A stretch of DNA of 64,000 bases from Geosporobacter subterraneus DSM 17957 (GTDB lineage Bacteria; Bacillota; Clostridia; Peptostreptococcales; Thermotaleaceae). The notes under the pieces were generated by a model. That model had not been told where the DNA came from. It was given only the letters and a program-made list of their open reading frames with translations, and made no database searches. This document shows, in pieces, positions 62,403 to 64,000 of this stretch. Made by a program: the position numbers and the translations under genes. Positions within the stretch are counted from its first letter, which is position 1, and the number at the start of each line of letters is the position of its first letter. The stretch is taken from contig NZ_FQZV01000015.1 of the NCBI RefSeq assembly GCF_900142145.1, positions 21,011 to 85,010 of the forward strand, given 5' to 3'.

Positions 62403-63296
62403 TTTATACTTATCCTTCATCAATTCCGATACAAATACAATTTTTATTCCTTTTTTCTCTAGCTCAGGAATCATTTCTTTAATCATTTTTGCAGTATTAC
62501 TGCCTCCTAAGGGACCTACGTGTCCAATTCCGATGGCATACCCCCTTTTTAAAGCACTATAGGCTAAAAGATTTATCTGTCTCTTGATCGTTTCCGGTGA
62601 CTTCTCATTATCAAGAAAAACCGACATTTCAATTACCGGTACTTCATGCTTTCGTGCAATTTCTGATATTACGGATTTGGGCGTTGTTTTACTGTCTACT
62701 ATATACTTATTCTTCGTCTTTAAGACGCTAATTACTGCTTCTACAACTCTTCTGTCGCTGCTGGCTAACACACCCATATGATTATTTGCACCTACTGCAT
62801 GGGGTACATCTTTAAATGCATCCACAACAAAACTTTTAATTTCTTCGTCCGTTTGGGACGTTTTTATAGCCCCGGCAGCCAGCCCCCTCATACTGTTTTT
62901 TCGGGTCTCCATAGGAAGATGAATGATTACCTCATAGCCTTTTTTATGGGCGTTTTCTGCGTCCCTCTTTGAATACTTCATAAAGGGCATCACTGCAAAG
63001 GTCACCGGCCGATCAATGGTCATCATCTCCGCCGTGCCTTCACCGTTATTGCCAAAATCATCAATTAGAAAGGCTACCTTCGCCCTATACTTTTTATCCT
63101 CCTCTACACGAAATAATCTTGCTCCTCCTTGGATTTTCCCATATTCCTTTATTTCTTCTAGTATTTCTGCTTCTTCAACAGAATCAATGATTCTCGCCAA
63201 TTGTATGCTAATTCGCATAAAATAATCCAGTATTAAGTATGTAAAAACAACTAAAAGGAAGAGTCCAATCCCTACTATTAATTTTTTACGCTTCAC
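62400..63296 (-). CDS. Divergent polysaccharide deacetylase family protein
   Basis: A 298-residue protein with a single N-terminal membrane anchor (residues 6-27) and an extracytoplasmic deacetylase-like barrel (the YibQ/DUF610 group). Visible blocks: VAFLIDDFGNNGEG with the metal-binding Asp pair, MPFMKYSKRDAENAHKKGYEV, HLPMETRKNSMRG and ANNHMGVLASSD, then GIGHVGPLGG. The lineage is found in spore formers and Gram-negatives; substrates are unsettled. GTG 63296 has GGGGTG six bases upstream. Confidence 0.9.
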   Translation of the reverse strand: MKRKKLIVGIGLFLLVVFTYLILDYFMRISIQLARIIDSVEEAEILEEIKEYGKIQGGARLFRVEEDKKYRAKVAFLIDDFGNNGEGTAEMMTIDRPVTFAVMPFMKYSKRDAENAHKKGYEVIIHLPMETRKNSMRGLAAGAIKTSQTDEEIKSFVVDAFKDVPHAVGANNHMGVLASSDRRVVEAVISVLKTKNKYIVDSKTTPKSVISEIARKHEVPVIEMSVFLDNEKSPETIKRQINLLAYSALKRGYAIGIGHVGPLGGSNTAKMIKEMIPELEKKGIKIVFVSELMKDKYK

Positions 63297-63765
63297 CAGT
63301 TACACCCCTTTATAATCAGGTTCTATCAAAGTATATTATAAATGGAGCTTGTATTATGAAACACCTGCAAAGATTCTCAGATTATAAATATTTTGAAAAT
63401 AAATTAAAACACTACCCATTATCTCTACATGTCTCATAAACTACCTTACAAGTAAAAAAGATGTATTTGAGGTCATTGGAAATCCTTCTTTCAAACACGG
63501 ACATTATTATGTGTATTTAACAAATTGTTTATATAAAATTATTTGAAAAATCAATCCTAAGGACCGAGTCACATATTTATAGATCTACGCCAATATCATA
63601 GGCGTCAACTTAACCCATAATTTGTCATCCTGAGCGGAGTAAAACGGAGTCGAAGGATCTTTAAGCTAGATGATATATTCTGATAATCAAAAGTAATCCT
63701 GAATTATTCATCATAATTTATCCAGCATTGCTTCGTGCCGCATAGTTACAGTAGTTTTGCATTAT
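63297..63765. other. Gene-poor stretch before the insertion sequence
   Basis: No supported gene. A short open frame without a start (stop near 63549; it contains KDVFEVIGNPSFKHG) is the only coding-like piece. A repeat-like segment lies at 63622-63662. Confidence 0.5.
63622..63662. repeat. TGTCATCCTGAGCG-type dispersed repeat
   Basis: The segment starting TTGTCATCCTGAGCGGAGT and ending CGAAGGATCTT matches a motif I know from intergenic regions of many bacteria. It contains CGGAGT twice. Only one copy is seen in this window. Confidence 0.45.
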
Positions 63766-63796
63766 TATTGGTTTCACTTAAAAAGTGAAACCAATA
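63766..63796. repeat. 14-bp hairpin near the left end of the IS element
   Basis: TATTGGTTTCACTT / AAGTGAAACCAATA is a perfect 14-bp stem with a 3-nt loop. It lies 73 bases before the transposase start. It may be part of the IS end or a stem that blocks read-through transcription into the transposase. Confidence 0.6.
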
Positions 63797-63868
63797 CAAT
63801 AGAAAAAGAGTTTCAACTTTGTTAAAATGAAGTCACCGCAACTAACATTTCACAAAGGAGAAACCCTT

Positions 63869-64000
63869 ATGTCTAGTCTAAATGCACTTCACTCAGAAAG
63901 CAACAGTAAAATTAAAATTAATTTCGCAGGAGGGGATTTATCCTCCGATTCTGGCCTACTTCTGATTAAGGAATTCGCCCATAAGCTTGGTTTTCCTAAA
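63869..64000 (+). CDS. IS1380-family transposase, N-terminal part
   Basis: The frame opens with ATG 63869 and stays open for 44 codons to the window end. AAAGGAG lies eight bases upstream. The protein starts MSSLNALHSESNSKIKIN and continues with GGDLSSDSGLLLIKEF, the N-terminal hallmark of IS1380-type DDE transposases. The rest of the catalytic core lies outside the window, so activity cannot be judged. Confidence 0.85.
   Translation, partial: MSSLNALHSESNSKIKINFAGGDLSSDSGLLLIKEFAHKLGFPK

Larger units (their letters stand above)
63766..64000 (+). mobile_element. IS1380-family insertion sequence, left part only
   Basis: The element is cut by the window end. The left boundary is uncertain; the hairpin at 63766 is used as a practical limit. 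Terminal repeats and target duplication cannot be seen. Confidence 0.6.

Noticed and set aside
63395..63549. Possible remnant gene ending near 63549
   Set aside because: An open stretch of about 50 codons has no start codon or ribosome site and no recognised family. It may be a decayed fragment, but the evidence is too thin to list as a gene.

Overview
The window comes from a low-GC, Gram-positive, endospore-forming bacterium of the Clostridia type. Evidence: the sporulation genes spoIVA, sigE, sigG, spoIIGA, spoVD and a Spo0E-type regulator; a meso-DAP type MurE; strong GGAGG-type ribosome sites with frequent GTG and TTG starts; short intrinsic terminators; and anaerobe-style genes (rubredoxin-like protein, PduL, PduO, iron-sulfur-type flavoprotein). 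An Alkaliphilus-like relative is a guess from overall gene content, not a demonstrated placement. About nine tenths of the genes are on the minus strand.

Layout. 1-2100: the 5' end of a gene leaving the window, tRNA-Pro(GGG), an apparently frameshifted small ORF, and spoIVA. 2.2-7.8 kb: gpsA, plsY, der, a DUF512 PDZ/radical-SAM protein and a YIEGIA-family membrane protein with its small partner. 7.9-12.1 kb: a phosphate block, phoP-phoR then pstB-phoU, with PhoP-box-like repeats before pstB and no pstSCA. 12.1-14 kb: pgeF, nrdR, ylmC. 14.1-16.6 kb: spoIIGA-sigE-sigG with recognisable sporulation promoters. 16.8-33.8 kb: a division and cell-wall (dcw) cluster, in transcription order mraZ, rsmH, ftsL, spoVD, murE, murF, mraY, murD, ftsW/spoVE, murG, murA, divIB, two DUF881 genes, sbp, ftsZ. 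A triple MraZ box precedes mraZ. murB, murC, ftsA and a second class B PBP are absent from the cluster.

34-49.6 kb: a mixed housekeeping and accessory region: a 47-aa Spo0E-like gene, lgt, an M16 peptidase pair, a membrane-tethered ferrochelatase-like protein that seems to lack the catalytic His, a YhcN/YlaJ lipoprotein, ychF, a CapA-type protein, pduL-deoC, a flavoprotein, a membrane protein with an Mrr-like domain, a possible forespore gene, hpt, a cluster of GC-rich palindromes, and pduO. 49.7-54.2 kb: a complete branched-chain amino-acid-type ABC importer (livKHMGF) with a 15-bp hairpin after livK. 54.5-59.7 kb: a DEAD-box RNA helicase, an orphan ORF, a PsiE-like membrane protein and an AcoR-like sigma-54 activator bordered by a repeated motif. 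59.9-63.3 kb: a BNR-like protein, a divergent cysteine-rich protein that may be spore surface material, and a divergent polysaccharide deacetylase. The window ends inside an IS1380-family transposase.

The genes tie together growth, division and sporulation. Lipid II synthesis (MurA to MurG, MraY), septal synthesis (FtsW/SpoVE, SpoVD, FtsL, DivIB, FtsZ) and the mother-cell and forespore sigma factors lie in one 20-kb run. I found no clear new defence system or phage. The items most worth checking are small unannotated genes, promoter architectures, the degenerate chelatase, the palindrome cluster and the uncharacterised spore-associated candidates.
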